31,743 bases of DNA, from positions 1 to 31,743 of the forward strand of contig JAHZJY010000368.1 of NCBI GenBank assembly GCA_022600695.1, given 5' to 3'. The DNA comes from Actinomycetes bacterium (GTDB lineage: Bacteria > Actinomycetota > Actinomycetes > Mycobacteriales > Mycobacteriaceae). The first letter of the stretch is position 1, and every line of letters starts with the position of its first letter. The translations under genes were made by a program, and so were the position numbers. The notes beneath the pieces are model-generated. The model was given only the letters and a program-made list of their open reading frames with translations, was not told the origin of the DNA and made no database searches. Positions 1-7,440 of this stretch are shown piece after piece.

Positions 1-165
1 CCGGTGGGCGTTGCGTTCGCCGCGGCTGCCGGTCTGTTGTGGCCGGTGCTCGCGATCGGTCTCGTTCAATGGTTTTTGATCGCGGCACTTCACCGTCACC
101 TGAACCACCCGCGGGTAGCGCCGGCGCGATTCGGGAGGATACGGTCCCGCCACGCTGTCGCCTGA
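1..165 (+). CDS. C-terminal fragment of a small membrane protein, paralogue of the next gene
   Basis: Frame 1 is open from the window edge to a TGA at 163-165, giving 54 residues of a protein that begins upstream. The visible part has a hydrophobic helix with the core GLLWPVLAIGLVQWFLIAA and a basic tail. This matches GLLWPAVVIGLAQWGLIAA of the protein encoded at 322-585 residue for residue over most of the helix, so the two are tandem paralogues. No function is recognised. The tail after the helix is Arg/His-rich, unlike the neutral tail of the second copy. Confidence that it is a real gene rests on the conserved helix and the intact frame; the family name is unknown to me. Confidence 0.6.
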   Translation, partial: PVGVAFAAAAGLLWPVLAIGLVQWFLIAALHRHLNHPRVAPARFGRIRSRHAVA

Positions 166-277
166 AGACAATGTCCGTCGGCAGTGGCCCGGTTCGAATC
201 CGGGCGGTAAACCGGATAGTTGCCGAACCATGACCGTTTCGTGATGAGTCACACCGGTTGAGCGTCTTACCCGAGCG

Positions 278-283
278 TAAAAT
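278..283 (+). promoter_or_regulatory. Possible -10 element (TAAAAT) for the mini membrane protein gene at 322
   Basis: TAAAAT fits the mycobacterial SigA -10 pattern TAnnnT and is the most AT-rich hexamer in this stretch. Transcription would start near 290, leaving a leader of about 32 nt that contains GGAG (310-313) eight bases before the ATG at 322. A CCCGA/TCGGG inverted repeat (270-274 and 283-287) and a GCGTAA direct repeat (275 and 287) overlap it and could bind a regulator. No good -35 is visible. Confidence 0.35.
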
Positions 284-321
284 CGGGCGTAACACCCGGT
301 CAACGAATCGGAGCGCTGGCA

Positions 322-585
322 ATGGTCTGGACTGCTGTCTACCCTGTCGTTGCGCTCGCCGTCGCGGTCGCCGCTCATCTGTTCGCCGAGCGTTTCCGGG
401 CGCCCGGCGATCCGGCGCCGCAGCGCCCCGCCGCCCTCGCTGCGCTGGCCGGATTGCTCTGGCCGGCAGTCGTGATCGGTCTGGCCCAGTGGGGTTTGAT
501 TGCGGCCATCGCATCAGCGAAACACCCTGCACAACCCCCCGCGACAGGCTTTGACGGCTTGCCGTTGACCGGCGTCGCACACTGA
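322..585 (+). CDS. Small membrane protein (87 aa), unknown function
   Basis: The ORF encodes 87 residues with two hydrophobic helices: roughly residues 3-20 (VYPVVALAVAVAAHLF) and 38-62 (containing LLWPAVVIGLAQWGLIAA). They are joined by a loop with Arg, Asp and Pro. The second helix is nearly the same as the one in the partial gene ending at 165, so this is the second member of a tandem pair. GGAG at 310-313 serves as ribosome binding site. No enzyme motif is visible and I do not recognise the family. A role as a small structural or regulatory membrane protein is only a guess. Confidence 0.6.
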   Translation: MVWTAVYPVVALAVAVAAHLFAERFRAPGDPAPQRPAALAALAGLLWPAVVIGLAQWGLIAAIASAKHPAQPPATGFDGLPLTGVAH

Positions 586-674
586 ACTGCGGTGGCCGTT
601 CGCCCGGCGTCTGGGTGATCCGCGAGCTGATCGCAGGCGGTGCCGCCCCTCCGCTGCCCGGCGGGACTTAAGTG

Positions 675-720
675 GTTGCCGGGTAGTTACCCGATACGTT
701 GCCGGGTAGTTACCCGGTAT
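675..720. repeat. Two tandem 23-bp repeats, each with a CGGGTA-GT-TACCCG palindrome
   Basis: Units 675-697 and 698-720 agree at 21 of 23 positions. Each contains an inverted repeat with 6-bp perfect arms, CGGGTA and TACCCG, separated by GT; the second extends by one base pair on each side. The centres are 23 bp apart, about two helical turns, as expected for two dimers of a helix-turn-helix regulator bound on one DNA face. The regulator is not identifiable from the window. The repeats lie about 420 bp before the beta-propeller gene. Confidence 0.7.
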
Positions 721-1017
721 CCAGCAGTTGCCTGGGGGTGACTGGACACCCTGACGAGTTCCCCGTTCGTCGAGACGGCGGCGGTTTTCTCGATTCGGCC
801 ATGTGCGGTGCCATTTCCGGCCGGCGCCGATGTGATGTCCGACGCAGTTGGTGGCCACGGATGAGAATTCCCAGCGATTCACACCGGTCGTCGCCGATGC
901 TTCGAAGACCACCGTTGACCAGGGTCGTTACCGAATTCGGGGCAACGCTGCGGCAGGTGGCGCCGCAGTTCCTGCTGAGCGCAGTCTGAAGCCGCGGGGC
1001 AGCAGCCGAAAACCGCA

Positions 1018-1043
1018 GGAATTAGGCGTCGGTGCGGACCGTT
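1018..1043 (+). promoter_or_regulatory. Possible ECF sigma (SigE/SigH-like) promoter for the beta-propeller gene
   Basis: GGAAT (1018-1022) and GTT (1041-1043) are separated by 18 bp, close to the GGAAC-N18-GTT pattern of mycobacterial SigE/SigH promoters, although the fifth base is T instead of C. The start would fall near 1050, about 90 nt before the ATG at 1140. The Mtb homologue Rv1057 is known as a SigE- and MprAB-responsive gene, which fits. The match is short and could be chance. Confidence 0.35.
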
Positions 1044-1139
1044 AGAGTCGATGCAGCCCGGCAGCACGCCGGATTGTTTTCCCGGTTTTTATTGGTTGCG
1101 GCTGGACTTTTCCCCGGCCCTATGGAGGTGTAACGGAAC

Positions 1140-2198
1140 ATGGCGAACACGACAGGCGGGGCCGCAGTGGCCGAACGGCCCGCGGATTCGGTGTGGCTGT
1201 CGACGTTGCCGACGCCGCGGATCGCCGCCATCAGCGGCCTGACGCGCCCCTCCGCTGAACTGCACCGGGCCGTCCGCCCCGCCGTCGGCGAGTTGGCCGG
1301 CTTGTCCGGCGCGGTGACCGATCTCGCCGTCAGCCACGACGGACGCCATCTGGTTGCGTCGCACTTCGGTGGGGACACCGTCTCGGTTATCGACATCGCG
1401 ACGCTGACCGTCAGTTCGGTGGTGCCCGACATCGCGGAACCGTATGCGGTCGCAGCCTCCGACCGGGCTTACGTCAGGTCGGCATCGGCTGCTGAGGACA
1501 GCGTGGTCGCCGTCGACCTCGAGACCGGACTTCCGCTGGCTGCCCGGGAAGTCGGGGTAGGCGCCCGAGGCCTCGCAGTCAGCCAGTCGGGCGATCTGAT
1601 CTACATTGCGCGCTCGGCCGATGACCTCGCCGATATCGCCGTGGTCGACGTCGAGAGCGGCCACATCAACTCCATTGCGGTCACCCGGGAATCCGGTGCA
1701 TCCTTGGACACCGTGCGGGTCAACGCCGCCGGGAATCGCCTGTACGCCGCGCTCACCACGGCGGCCGGCGGCTCGCTTGTGGTGATCGACGTCCGGGCCG
1801 GCCGTGTGCTCAGCACCATCGCTGTGGGTGACTCGATCGGTGATATCGCTGTCCACCCCGACGGCCGGAGGATTTTCGTCACCGGCTGGGACGCCGAGTT
1901 GGGAGCGGTGCTGCGCATCGTCGACACCGGGGCAGGCCGCGTCGTGCACACCATCGAGACGGGCGGCGGCTTGTCGGCACAGGTGATCGTGACCGCCGGC
2001 GCCGCATACGTGGCGGAGGGCCATCAGGTCGTCGTCATCGATGCCGCGACCGCGCGGATCGCCGAGCGCATCGACATCGGCCGGCCGGTGTCCAGCCTTG
2101 CGGTCAGCCGAGACGGATCGTGCTTGTACGTCGGTGACTATGAAGGTGCCGTGACGGCGGTCGAGGTCCGAAGCGCCGGATTGCGCGCGGCGTCCTGA
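1140..2198 (+). CDS. YVTN/YncE-type beta-propeller protein, Rv1057 homologue
   Basis: This 352-residue protein consists of repeated blades with the pattern V-x-V-I-D-x-A/T and A-V-S-x-D-G-x-x-L/I-Y/F-V, typical of YVTN-family seven-bladed beta-propellers. Examples are SVIDIATLTV near residue 83 and AVSRDGSCLYVGDYEG near the C-terminus. No signal peptide is evident. The position directly before fadD14 and the fold match Mtb Rv1057 (about 393 aa), a stress-regulated propeller of unclear biochemical role controlled by TrcR, MprAB and SigE. GGAGG at 1124-1128, 11 nt before the ATG, supports the start. It converges with the small secreted protein gene at 2221-2538 across only 22 bp. Family assignment is secure, function is not. 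Confidence 0.85.
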   Translation: MANTTGGAAVAERPADSVWLSTLPTPRIAAISGLTRPSAELHRAVRPAVGELAGLSGAVTDLAVSHDGRHLVASHFGGDTVSVIDIATLTVSSVVPDIAEPYAVAASDRAYVRSASAAEDSVVAVDLETGLPLAAREVGVGARGLAVSQSGDLIYIARSADDLADIAVVDVESGHINSIAVTRESGASLDTVRVNAAGNRLYAALTTAAGGSLVVIDVRAGRVLSTIAVGDSIGDIAVHPDGRRIFVTGWDAELGAVLRIVDTGAGRVVHTIETGGGLSAQVIVTAGAAYVAEGHQVVVIDAATARIAERIDIGRPVSSLAVSRDGSCLYVGDYEGAVTAVEVRSAGLRAAS

Positions 2199-2220
2199 CG
2201 CCGGTTCCGGGCCGCGCTGG

Positions 2221-2538
2221 CTAGCGCTCGCTGCAGTCCAGCGACACCGAGATCGTCTGGCTGGTCACCGCTGGGACCAAGAAGTTCCCCTCGGCACTTC
2301 CCAGGCCCGGGCCCACGTAGGGCACCCACTGGGTCATGGTCTGCGGGTTGCGCACCCCGGTCACGACGCACTTGGCCATCGGGCCGGTGCCGATCTTGTC
2401 GATCTGTACCAGGTAACCCTGTCGTTGAAGCTGGTTGATGGTGTCTTGGGCGGACTCCTCAGCCTGGGCCGGCCCGGCCGGGCCGACCACCATCCCGAGG
2501 GCCGTAAACGTCGCCGTCAGGATCGCGAAGCCGCGCAT
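2221..2538 (-). CDS. Small secreted protein with signal peptide, mycobacterial family of unknown function
   Basis: The 105-residue product starts with MRGFAILTATFTALGMVVG and a cleavage site after AQA (near residue 26), so it is exported by Sec. The mature part is about 79 residues with two Cys (C-V-V-T-G-V-R-N-P and S-L-D-C-S-E-R), which could form a disulfide. The pattern Q-x-Q-G-Y-x-V-Q-I-x-K-I-G-T-x-P, then C-V-V-T-G-V-R-N-P, recalls a set of short exported mycobacterial proteins of unknown function that I cannot name with confidence. The Shine-Dalgarno is strong (AAGGAGGG three bases before the ATG). It lies between the propeller and fadD14 genes, on the opposite strand to both. Confidence 0.75.
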   Translation of the reverse strand: MRGFAILTATFTALGMVVGPAGPAQAEESAQDTINQLQRQGYLVQIDKIGTGPMAKCVVTGVRNPQTMTQWVPYVGPGLGSAEGNFLVPAVTSQTISVSLDCSER

Positions 2539-2740
2539 GATCCCTCCTTATGTGATGTGACGGTATACCTCTTTGGGTATCGCCGCGGGACGGCCGGTTG
2601 TTCCGTCAATCGGTGACACTTCGTCCATCGGGTAGCCGGCCGTCGGGGAGCCGGCCATCGCCGTATTCCCCGGAGTGTGGTGCGGGACGACGATACGATC
2701 GGGCACACCGAGAGCCAAGCCGCGAACGAAAGTGGTCCCG

Positions 2741-4372
2741 ATGCTGAGCACGATGCAGGACTGCCCGCTGACCGTGTCCGAAATCCTGCGGTACGCGGTG
2801 CGGGTTCACGGCGACCGCACGGTCACCACCGCCACCGGCGACGGTTTCCGGCGGGCGACCTACCGGGAGGTAGGTCGGCAGGCTGCACGACTGGCCAATG
2901 CGCTGCGCCGGCTCGGTATCGACGGCGACCAGCGGGTCGCCACCTTCATGTGGAACAACCAGGAACATCTCGAGGCCTACGTCGCCATCCCGTCGATGGG
3001 CGCGGTACTGCACACTCTCAATATCAGGCTCTTCCCAGAGCAGATCGAGTTCGTCGCCTACGAGGCTGAAGACCGGGTGCTCCTCGTCGACATGGCGCTG
3101 GTGCCGATTCTGGCGCCGGTGCTGCCTCGGATGGAGACCGTCCACACCGTCATCGCGGTGGGTTCCGGCGATCTGGGGCCGCTGGAATCCTCCGGCAAGA
3201 CGGTGCTGCGCTACGACGAGATCACCGGTGCCGAACCCGAGGAGTTCGACTGGCCCAGCATTGACGAGAACTCTGCTGCAGCAATGTGTTACACCAGCGG
3301 AACCACCGGTCACCCGAAAGGGGTGGTCTACGGGCACCGATCCAGTTACCTGCACTCGATGGCCGTCTGCAGCGGTAACGGCATGGGTCTGAGTTTTTCC
3401 GACAGCGCATTGCCGATCGTGCCGATGTTCCACGCCAACGCGTGGGGGCTGCCGTACGCCGCGTTGATGGCCGGCGCCGACCTCGTGCTGCCGGACCGTT
3501 TCATGGACGCCAAGTCCATGGTGAACCTGATTGAGACCCAACGTCCGACGGTGGCCGGTGCTGTCCCCACCATCTGGAACGACGTGATGAGTTTCCTCGA
3601 CCGCGAACCGGGACATGACATCTCGTCGCTGCGGCTGGTGGCCTGCGGGGGCTCGGCCGTGCCGGTGTCGTTGATGCAAACCTTCGAGGAGCGGCACGGG
3701 GTGCAGATCCGGCAGCTGTGGGGGATGACCGAAACCTCGCCGATGGCAACGCTGGCCTGGCCCGCTCCGGATACGCCGACGGAGGACCACTGGTCGATCC
3801 GTGCCACCCAGGGCCGACCGATGTGCGGCGTCGAGGCCCGCATCGTCGCCGATGATGGGACCGCGCTTCCCAGCGACAATGTCGCGATTGGCGAGCTCGA
3901 GGTCCGCGGACCGTGGATAACCGGTTCGTACTATCGAAACACCGACCCGTCGAAGTTCGCCTCCGGCTGGTTGCGCACCGGCGACGTCGGCAGGATCGAC
4001 TCACAGGGATACATCACGCTGACCGACCGGGCCAAGGACGTCATCAAGTCCGGGGGCGAATGGATCTCCTCGGTAGAGTTGGAGAACACCCTCATCGGCC
4101 ACCCGGCGGTGCGGGAGGCCGCGGTCGTGGCGGTGCCCGACGAGCGATGGCAGGAGCGTCCGCTGGCCGCCGTCGTGTTTCACGACGGTGCCGACATCTC
4201 ACCGGCCGAGCTGCGGGAATTCCTGGCCGACAAAGTGGCTCGCTGGTGGCTGCCGGAGCGGTGGACGGTAGTCGAGGAAATCCCGCGCACCAGCGTCGGC
4301 AAATACGATAAGAAAACAATCCGGGCGCGTTACGCCGACGACGGCTACCAGGTGATCGAGGTTCGCGGCTGA
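2741..4372 (+). CDS. fadD14: Fatty-acid-CoA ligase FadD14
   Basis: This is an ANL-superfamily acyl-CoA synthetase: ATP plus a fatty acid gives acyl-adenylate, then acyl-CoA. The P-loop-like motif [11 protein letters not shown] is at about residues 184-194, WGMTETSP follows in the middle, then the hinge/adenylate segment [12 protein letters not shown] and the lysine of GKYDKKT (Lys521). The whole protein reads like Mtb FadD14 (Rv1058), including the ending near [10 protein letters not shown]. The frame is open to an ATG at 2675, but the first 22 residues look non-coding. The ATG at 2741 ([10 protein letters not shown]) agrees with the Mtb N-terminus and gives 543 aa; the internal ATG at 2753 is an alternative. 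The next gene follows after 28 bp. The medium/long-chain specificity is inferred from the family. Confidence 0.93.
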   Translation: MLSTMQDCPLTVSEILRYAVRVHGDRTVTTATGDGFRRATYREVGRQAARLANALRRLGIDGDQRVATFMWNNQEHLEAYVAIPSMGAVLHTLNIRLFPEQIEFVAYEAEDRVLLVDMALVPILAPVLPRMETVHTVIAVGSGDLGPLESSGKTVLRYDEITGAEPEEFDWPSIDENSAAAMCYTSGTTGHPKGVVYGHRSSYLHSMAVCSGNGMGLSFSDSALPIVPMFHANAWGLPYAALMAGADLVLPDRFMDAKSMVNLIETQRPTVAGAVPTIWNDVMSFLDREPGHDISSLRLVACGGSAVPVSLMQTFEERHGVQIRQLWGMTETSPMATLAWPAPDTPTEDHWSIRATQGRPMCGVEARIVADDGTALPSDNVAIGELEVRGPWITGSYYRNTDPSKFASGWLRTGDVGRIDSQGYITLTDRAKDVIKSGGEWISSVELENTLIGHPAVREAAVVAVPDERWQERPLAAVVFHDGADISPAELREFLADKVARWWLPERWTVVEEIPRTSVGKYDKKTIRARYADDGYQVIEVRG

Positions 4373-4388
4373 TCGTCAGCGAGGCCGT

Positions 4389-4394
4389 TAGGGT
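4389..4394 (+). promoter_or_regulatory. -10 element (TAGGGT) for a leaderless transcript of the gene at 4401
   Basis: TAGGGT fits TAnnnT and is followed by exactly six bases before the ATG at 4401, so transcription would begin at or next to the start codon. The six bases GGGGAA also resemble a Shine-Dalgarno but are too close to the ATG to serve as a normal one. The gene may also be read through from fadD14. Confidence 0.4.
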
Positions 4395-4400
4395 GGGGAA

Positions 4401-5465
4401 ATGGTGTTTCGGGTGGTGCAGTGGGCCACCGGATCGGTCGGTGTGGCCGCGGTAAAAGCAGTACTGGAGCATCCGGAGCTGGAATTGGCCGGCTGCTGGG
4501 TGCACTCAAAAGCCAAGGCCGGTAGAGATGTTGGCGAGATAGTCGGGGCCGGACCGCTCGGGGTCGCCGCCACCGACAGTATCGACGAGATCATCGCGAT
4601 GGACGCCGACGCCGTCGTCTACGCCCCACTGCTGCCCGATACCGACGAGGTGTGCGCGCTGCTGCGGTCAGGTAAGAACGTGGTCAGTCCGGTGGGCTGG
4701 TTCTACCCCTCCGAGTCGGATGCGGCCCCCCTGGAGGCGGCGGCGCGGGAGGGCGGCGCGACACTGCACGGCGCCGGTATCGGGCCGGGCGCGGCCACTG
4801 AACTGTTCCCGCTGCTGCTGTCGGTGATGTCGACCGGTATCACTCACGTGCGCGCCGAGGAGTTCTCCGACCTGCGTAGCTACGGTGCGCCGGATGTGGT
4901 CCGGCAGGTGATGGGATTCGGCGGCACACCCGAGTCTGCGCTGGGCGGGCCGATGCAGAAACTGCTCAACGGCGGCTTTTTACAGTCGGTGCGACTGATC
5001 GTCGATCGGCTCGGATTCGCCGCCGAACCGGTCATCCGTACCAGTCAGCAGGTGGCGGTGGCCACCGCGCCGATCGAGTGCCCGATCGGAGTCATCCGGC
5101 CCGGCGCCGTGGCCGGGCGCCGCTTCTGCTGGGATGCGGTGGTCACCAACACGATCGTCGTGCGCGTCGCGGTCAACTGGCTGATGGGCGAGGAGCACCT
5201 CGACCCGGCCTGGTCCTTCGGGCCGGCCGGTGAACGCTATGAGATCGAGGTGCGAGGCCACCCCAACACCTTCGTCACCGTGAAGGGTTGGCAGCCCGAG
5301 ACCGTTGAGGACGGACTGATCAGCAATCCGGGGGTGGTCGCCACCGCTGCGCACTGTGTGAATGCGATCCCGGCCACCTGTGCGGCGGATCCCGGCGTCA
5401 AGGGGTTCTTCGATCTACCGCCGCTCACCGGGCGGGCCGCACCGCTGTTCGCCCGTCCGGACTAG
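4401..5465 (+). CDS. NAD(P)-binding dihydrodipicolinate reductase-like protein, Rv1059 homologue
   Basis: The 354-residue protein has an N-terminal Rossmann fold: V-V-Q-W-A-T-G-S-V-G (residues 5-14) is the nucleotide-binding glycine turn, and D-A-D-A-V-V-Y-A-P-L follows the next strands. The family includes DapB-like and 2,4-diaminopentanoate dehydrogenase-like reductases. Many mycobacterial members are annotated only as dihydrodipicolinate reductase N-terminal domain proteins. It is not the lysine-pathway DapB, which is shorter and encoded elsewhere. Length and position after fadD14 match Mtb Rv1059 (354 aa). The substrate is unknown; proximity to acyl-CoA genes gives no firm hint. Its TAG stop codon forms the first half of a TAGCAT box before the next start. 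Confidence 0.85.
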   Translation: MVFRVVQWATGSVGVAAVKAVLEHPELELAGCWVHSKAKAGRDVGEIVGAGPLGVAATDSIDEIIAMDADAVVYAPLLPDTDEVCALLRSGKNVVSPVGWFYPSESDAAPLEAAAREGGATLHGAGIGPGAATELFPLLLSVMSTGITHVRAEEFSDLRSYGAPDVVRQVMGFGGTPESALGGPMQKLLNGGFLQSVRLIVDRLGFAAEPVIRTSQQVAVATAPIECPIGVIRPGAVAGRRFCWDAVVTNTIVVRVAVNWLMGEEHLDPAWSFGPAGERYEIEVRGHPNTFVTVKGWQPETVEDGLISNPGVVATAAHCVNAIPATCAADPGVKGFFDLPPLTGRAAPLFARPD

Positions 5466-5468
5466 CAT
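5463..5468 (+). promoter_or_regulatory. -10-like element (TAGCAT) overlapping the upstream stop codon
   Basis: TAGCAT fits TAnnnT; its first three bases are the stop codon of the gene ending at 5465. Exactly six bases later an ATG (5475) opens a 14-codon ORF, the geometry of a mycobacterial leaderless start. Transcription beginning here would also cover the glutamine amidotransferase gene at 5525. Confidence 0.4.
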
Positions 5469-5474
5469 CGGCAA

Positions 5475-5519
5475 ATGGCACATTCCGTTGTGGCGCTGTC
5501 CGACTACCTGGTGGGCTGA
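5475..5519 (+). CDS. Possible 14-codon leader ORF, or remnant of an Rv1060-like gene
   Basis: ATG at 5475 opens a 14-residue peptide, MAHSVVALSDYLVG, ending in TGA at 5517-5519, five bases before the next ATG. The start is placed as for leaderless translation behind TAGCAT. In Mtb a separate gene, Rv1060, stands between the homologues of the two flanking genes, so this may be what is left of it. It may instead act by bringing ribosomes to the amidotransferase start, which has no good Shine-Dalgarno of its own. Both readings are inference. Confidence 0.3.
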   Translation: MAHSVVALSDYLVG

Positions 5520-5524
5520 CGAAC

Positions 5525-6388
5525 ATGTGTCGACTCTTCGGTATGCACGCCGGGCGCGACGTGATCACGGCGACGTTCTGGTTGCTCAACGCCCCGGACA
5601 GCCTGTCGGTGCAGAGTCGTCGCAACCCGGATGGCACCGGCCTGGGTGTCTTCGGCGCCGACGGTGAGCCCGAACTGCGCAAACAGCCGATGGCGGCATG
5701 GCGTGACCGGGCCTTCCACTGCGAGGCGCACGAGATGACCGGCACGACGTTCCTTGCGCACATCCGATATGCCACCACCGGTGGTCTGGATTCGGTCAAC
5801 ACGCATCCCTTCCTGCAGCAAGGCCGACTCTTCGCGCACAACGGTGTGCTTGAGGGCCTCGATTTGCTCGACAACCGGCTGGAAACGCTCGGTGCATCGA
5901 ATCTCGTTCGGGGACAGACGGATTCGGAGCGGCTATTCGCGCTGATCACCGCCGCGACCAGCCGCCGCGGAGGTGATGTGACGGCGGGGATTCAAGACGC
6001 CGTCGGTTGGGTCGCCGACAACCTGCCGGTCTACGCAATCAACATCCTGGTCAGCACCGCGACCGATATGTGGGCGCTTCGCTACCCGGAAACCCATCAG
6101 CTCTACGTGCTGGACAGGCGGGAACCGGGTGCTTTCGATTTGCGCACCCAACGGATCCGTGCCCGCTCAAGTCATCTCGCGCAGTCCCCGGCGGTGGTCT
6201 TCGCCAGCGAGCCGATGGACGAGGACCCGGGCTGGCGGCTGTTGGACCCCGGCGAGTTGGTCCATGTCGACGCCAACCTCGACATCGTCAGTCGGCTGCA
6301 GTTCCCGCACCCGCCCCGTCATCTACTGAGACTGGGCGACCTCAGCCCGGCCGCACAGGCGGCCCAACACGCTGAGCATCCGAAGTAG
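5525..6388 (+). CDS. Class II glutamine amidotransferase, Rv1061 homologue
   Basis: The product (287 aa) begins M-C-R-L-F-G-M-H-A-G; Cys2, exposed after Met removal, is the nucleophile of the Ntn-type glutaminase domain. Further hallmarks are N-P-D-G-T-G-L-G-V, H-I-R-Y-A-T-T-G-G, H-P-F and the A-H-N-G-V-L motif. The N-terminal Cys dictates the ATG at 5525. The protein is a stand-alone YafJ/EgtC-like glutamine hydrolase domain without an attached synthase, so the ammonia acceptor is unknown. EgtC of ergothioneine synthesis is a related family but has its own operon in mycobacteria, so this is probably not EgtC. The gene ends one base before the convergent patatin gene. Confidence 0.87.
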   Translation: MCRLFGMHAGRDVITATFWLLNAPDSLSVQSRRNPDGTGLGVFGADGEPELRKQPMAAWRDRAFHCEAHEMTGTTFLAHIRYATTGGLDSVNTHPFLQQGRLFAHNGVLEGLDLLDNRLETLGASNLVRGQTDSERLFALITAATSRRGGDVTAGIQDAVGWVADNLPVYAINILVSTATDMWALRYPETHQLYVLDRREPGAFDLRTQRIRARSSHLAQSPAVVFASEPMDEDPGWRLLDPGELVHVDANLDIVSRLQFPHPPRHLLRLGDLSPAAQAAQHAEHPK

Positions 6389-6389
6389 C

Positions 6390-7370
6390 TCAACGGAGGT
6401 CGGGTCGCTGTTCGTCGACTCGATCATCATCGAGGCCGTCCAGCGCCTTGGTAGCCAACTCGCGGCCGAGGGCGATGACCTCTGCCGCCCGGTGAAAGTC
6501 CAGACTGCGGCACGCTGTTCGGGGGACCTCGATGAGCAGATCCGGTGGGTAGGCTGCCATCTGGTGTCTAGCCAAGGCTGCCTGCGCGATGTCGATGGCA
6601 CGCATCATCACCGCGAAACTACCCAACTTGGGGATCCCCCGACCCGCGTCGTCGAGGTCGTCGCCGACGGTTGGATCCTCATCGTCGATATCGGCGATCC
6701 CGAACTGCTCGCCGGCCGTACCGAGCCGGTCGAAGAGGGCGGAGGTGCTGCGCAGAAGCCGGTTCAATCGTTCGCGGGGGGGTCTGGTGTCGCCGCCGAT
6801 CTGATCGTCGCCGACGTCGGTCTCTGTGCCCGAGACACTGACCGCGATGGTCAGGTCGGCGTTAACGGCGGCGATCGGCGCGATCGGCAAGGGGTCAAGG
6901 ATGCCACCGTCGGCCAGCAGCCGCCCGTCGAGCATATGCGGGGCGATGACCCCTGGGATGGCGATCGAGGCTCGGATGGCCTCGTCAACCGGACCGCGCT
7001 GCAACCAGACCGACTTGCCGGTGATGAGATCCGTCGTCACCGCCGTATAGGGGATGGACAGGCTCTCGATGGTGGCCTCGCCGAGGATATCGCGCACGGC
7101 ATCGAGGATCTTCCCGGCCCGGAACACTCCGGCGGCGCTGATTGAGGGATCGAGCAGTCGGAGCATGGCCCGCTGGGTGAGGGTGGTGGTCCAATCGGTG
7201 AACTCATCCAGTGAACCTGCCGCGAACAGGCCGCCGACCAGCGCGCCCATCGACGACCCCGCGATCCCAACCACTTCGTAGCCCCGGTCGCTGAGTTCGT
7301 TGAGGACTCCGATATGGGCGTAGCCGCGCGCGCCGCCGCTGCCCAGGGCGAGCGCCACACGTTTGGCCAT
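6390..7370 (-). CDS. Patatin-like phospholipase, Rv1063c homologue
   Basis: This is a 326-residue patatin-fold serine lipid acyl hydrolase. The oxyanion-hole loop G-S-G-G-A-R-G lies at residues 10-16, the nucleophile motif G-S-S-M-G at 38-42 (Ser40), and the catalytic aspartate in A-D-G-G (Asp154). All dyad elements are intact. The frame is open to 7475, but the start at 7370 (MAKRVALALGSGG) is preferred: it has GGAG about 16 nt and a second GGAG 3 nt upstream, and places the beta-strand at the N-terminus as in RssA-type patatins. The C-terminal part carries an acidic linker (D-I-D-D-E-D-P) and a patatin C-terminal helical region. It is probably co-transcribed with lpqV 70 bp upstream. Substrate unknown. 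Confidence 0.87.
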   Translation of the reverse strand: MAKRVALALGSGGARGYAHIGVLNELSDRGYEVVGIAGSSMGALVGGLFAAGSLDEFTDWTTTLTQRAMLRLLDPSISAAGVFRAGKILDAVRDILGEATIESLSIPYTAVTTDLITGKSVWLQRGPVDEAIRASIAIPGVIAPHMLDGRLLADGGILDPLPIAPIAAVNADLTIAVSVSGTETDVGDDQIGGDTRPPRERLNRLLRSTSALFDRLGTAGEQFGIADIDDEDPTVGDDLDDAGRGIPKLGSFAVMMRAIDIAQAALARHQMAAYPPDLLIEVPRTACRSLDFHRAAEVIALGRELATKALDGLDDDRVDEQRPDLR

Positions 7371-7440
7371 AGCTCCATTCTGGTCCCTCCGATTCGGATC
7401 CCCCGCAGCCGGGAGGCTTTCGGTCAGATCGATACGCGGC

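Larger units (their letters stand above)
586..1139. other. Stretch of about 550 bp without a credible gene, upstream of the beta-propeller gene
   Basis: No frame here codes for a convincing protein: the possible ORFs are short, Arg-rich and lack hydrophobic or domain-like patterns. The region holds a 23-bp tandem repeat with palindromic cores (675-720) and a possible ECF-type promoter (1018-1043). A GGAGG ribosome binding site (1124-1128) belongs to the gene at 1140. The length and these signals suggest an extended regulatory region. Confidence 0.5.

Noticed and set aside
192..208. CCCGG-TTCGAAT-CCGGG looks exactly like a tRNA T-arm.
   Set aside because: No matching acceptor stem, D-arm or anticodon arm was found upstream, and no CCA follows at the right distance. 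It is more likely a chance inverted repeat around the palindrome TTCGAA; a tRNA scan would settle it.
514..989. Overlapping short frames on both strands in the gene-free stretch.
   Set aside because: They are Arg/Pro-rich, lack ribosome binding sites and have no helix or domain pattern.
2606..3790. A 394-codon minus-strand frame opposite fadD14.
   Set aside because: Antisense shadow of a clear acyl-CoA ligase; composition dominated by His, Arg and Gly with no recognisable fold.
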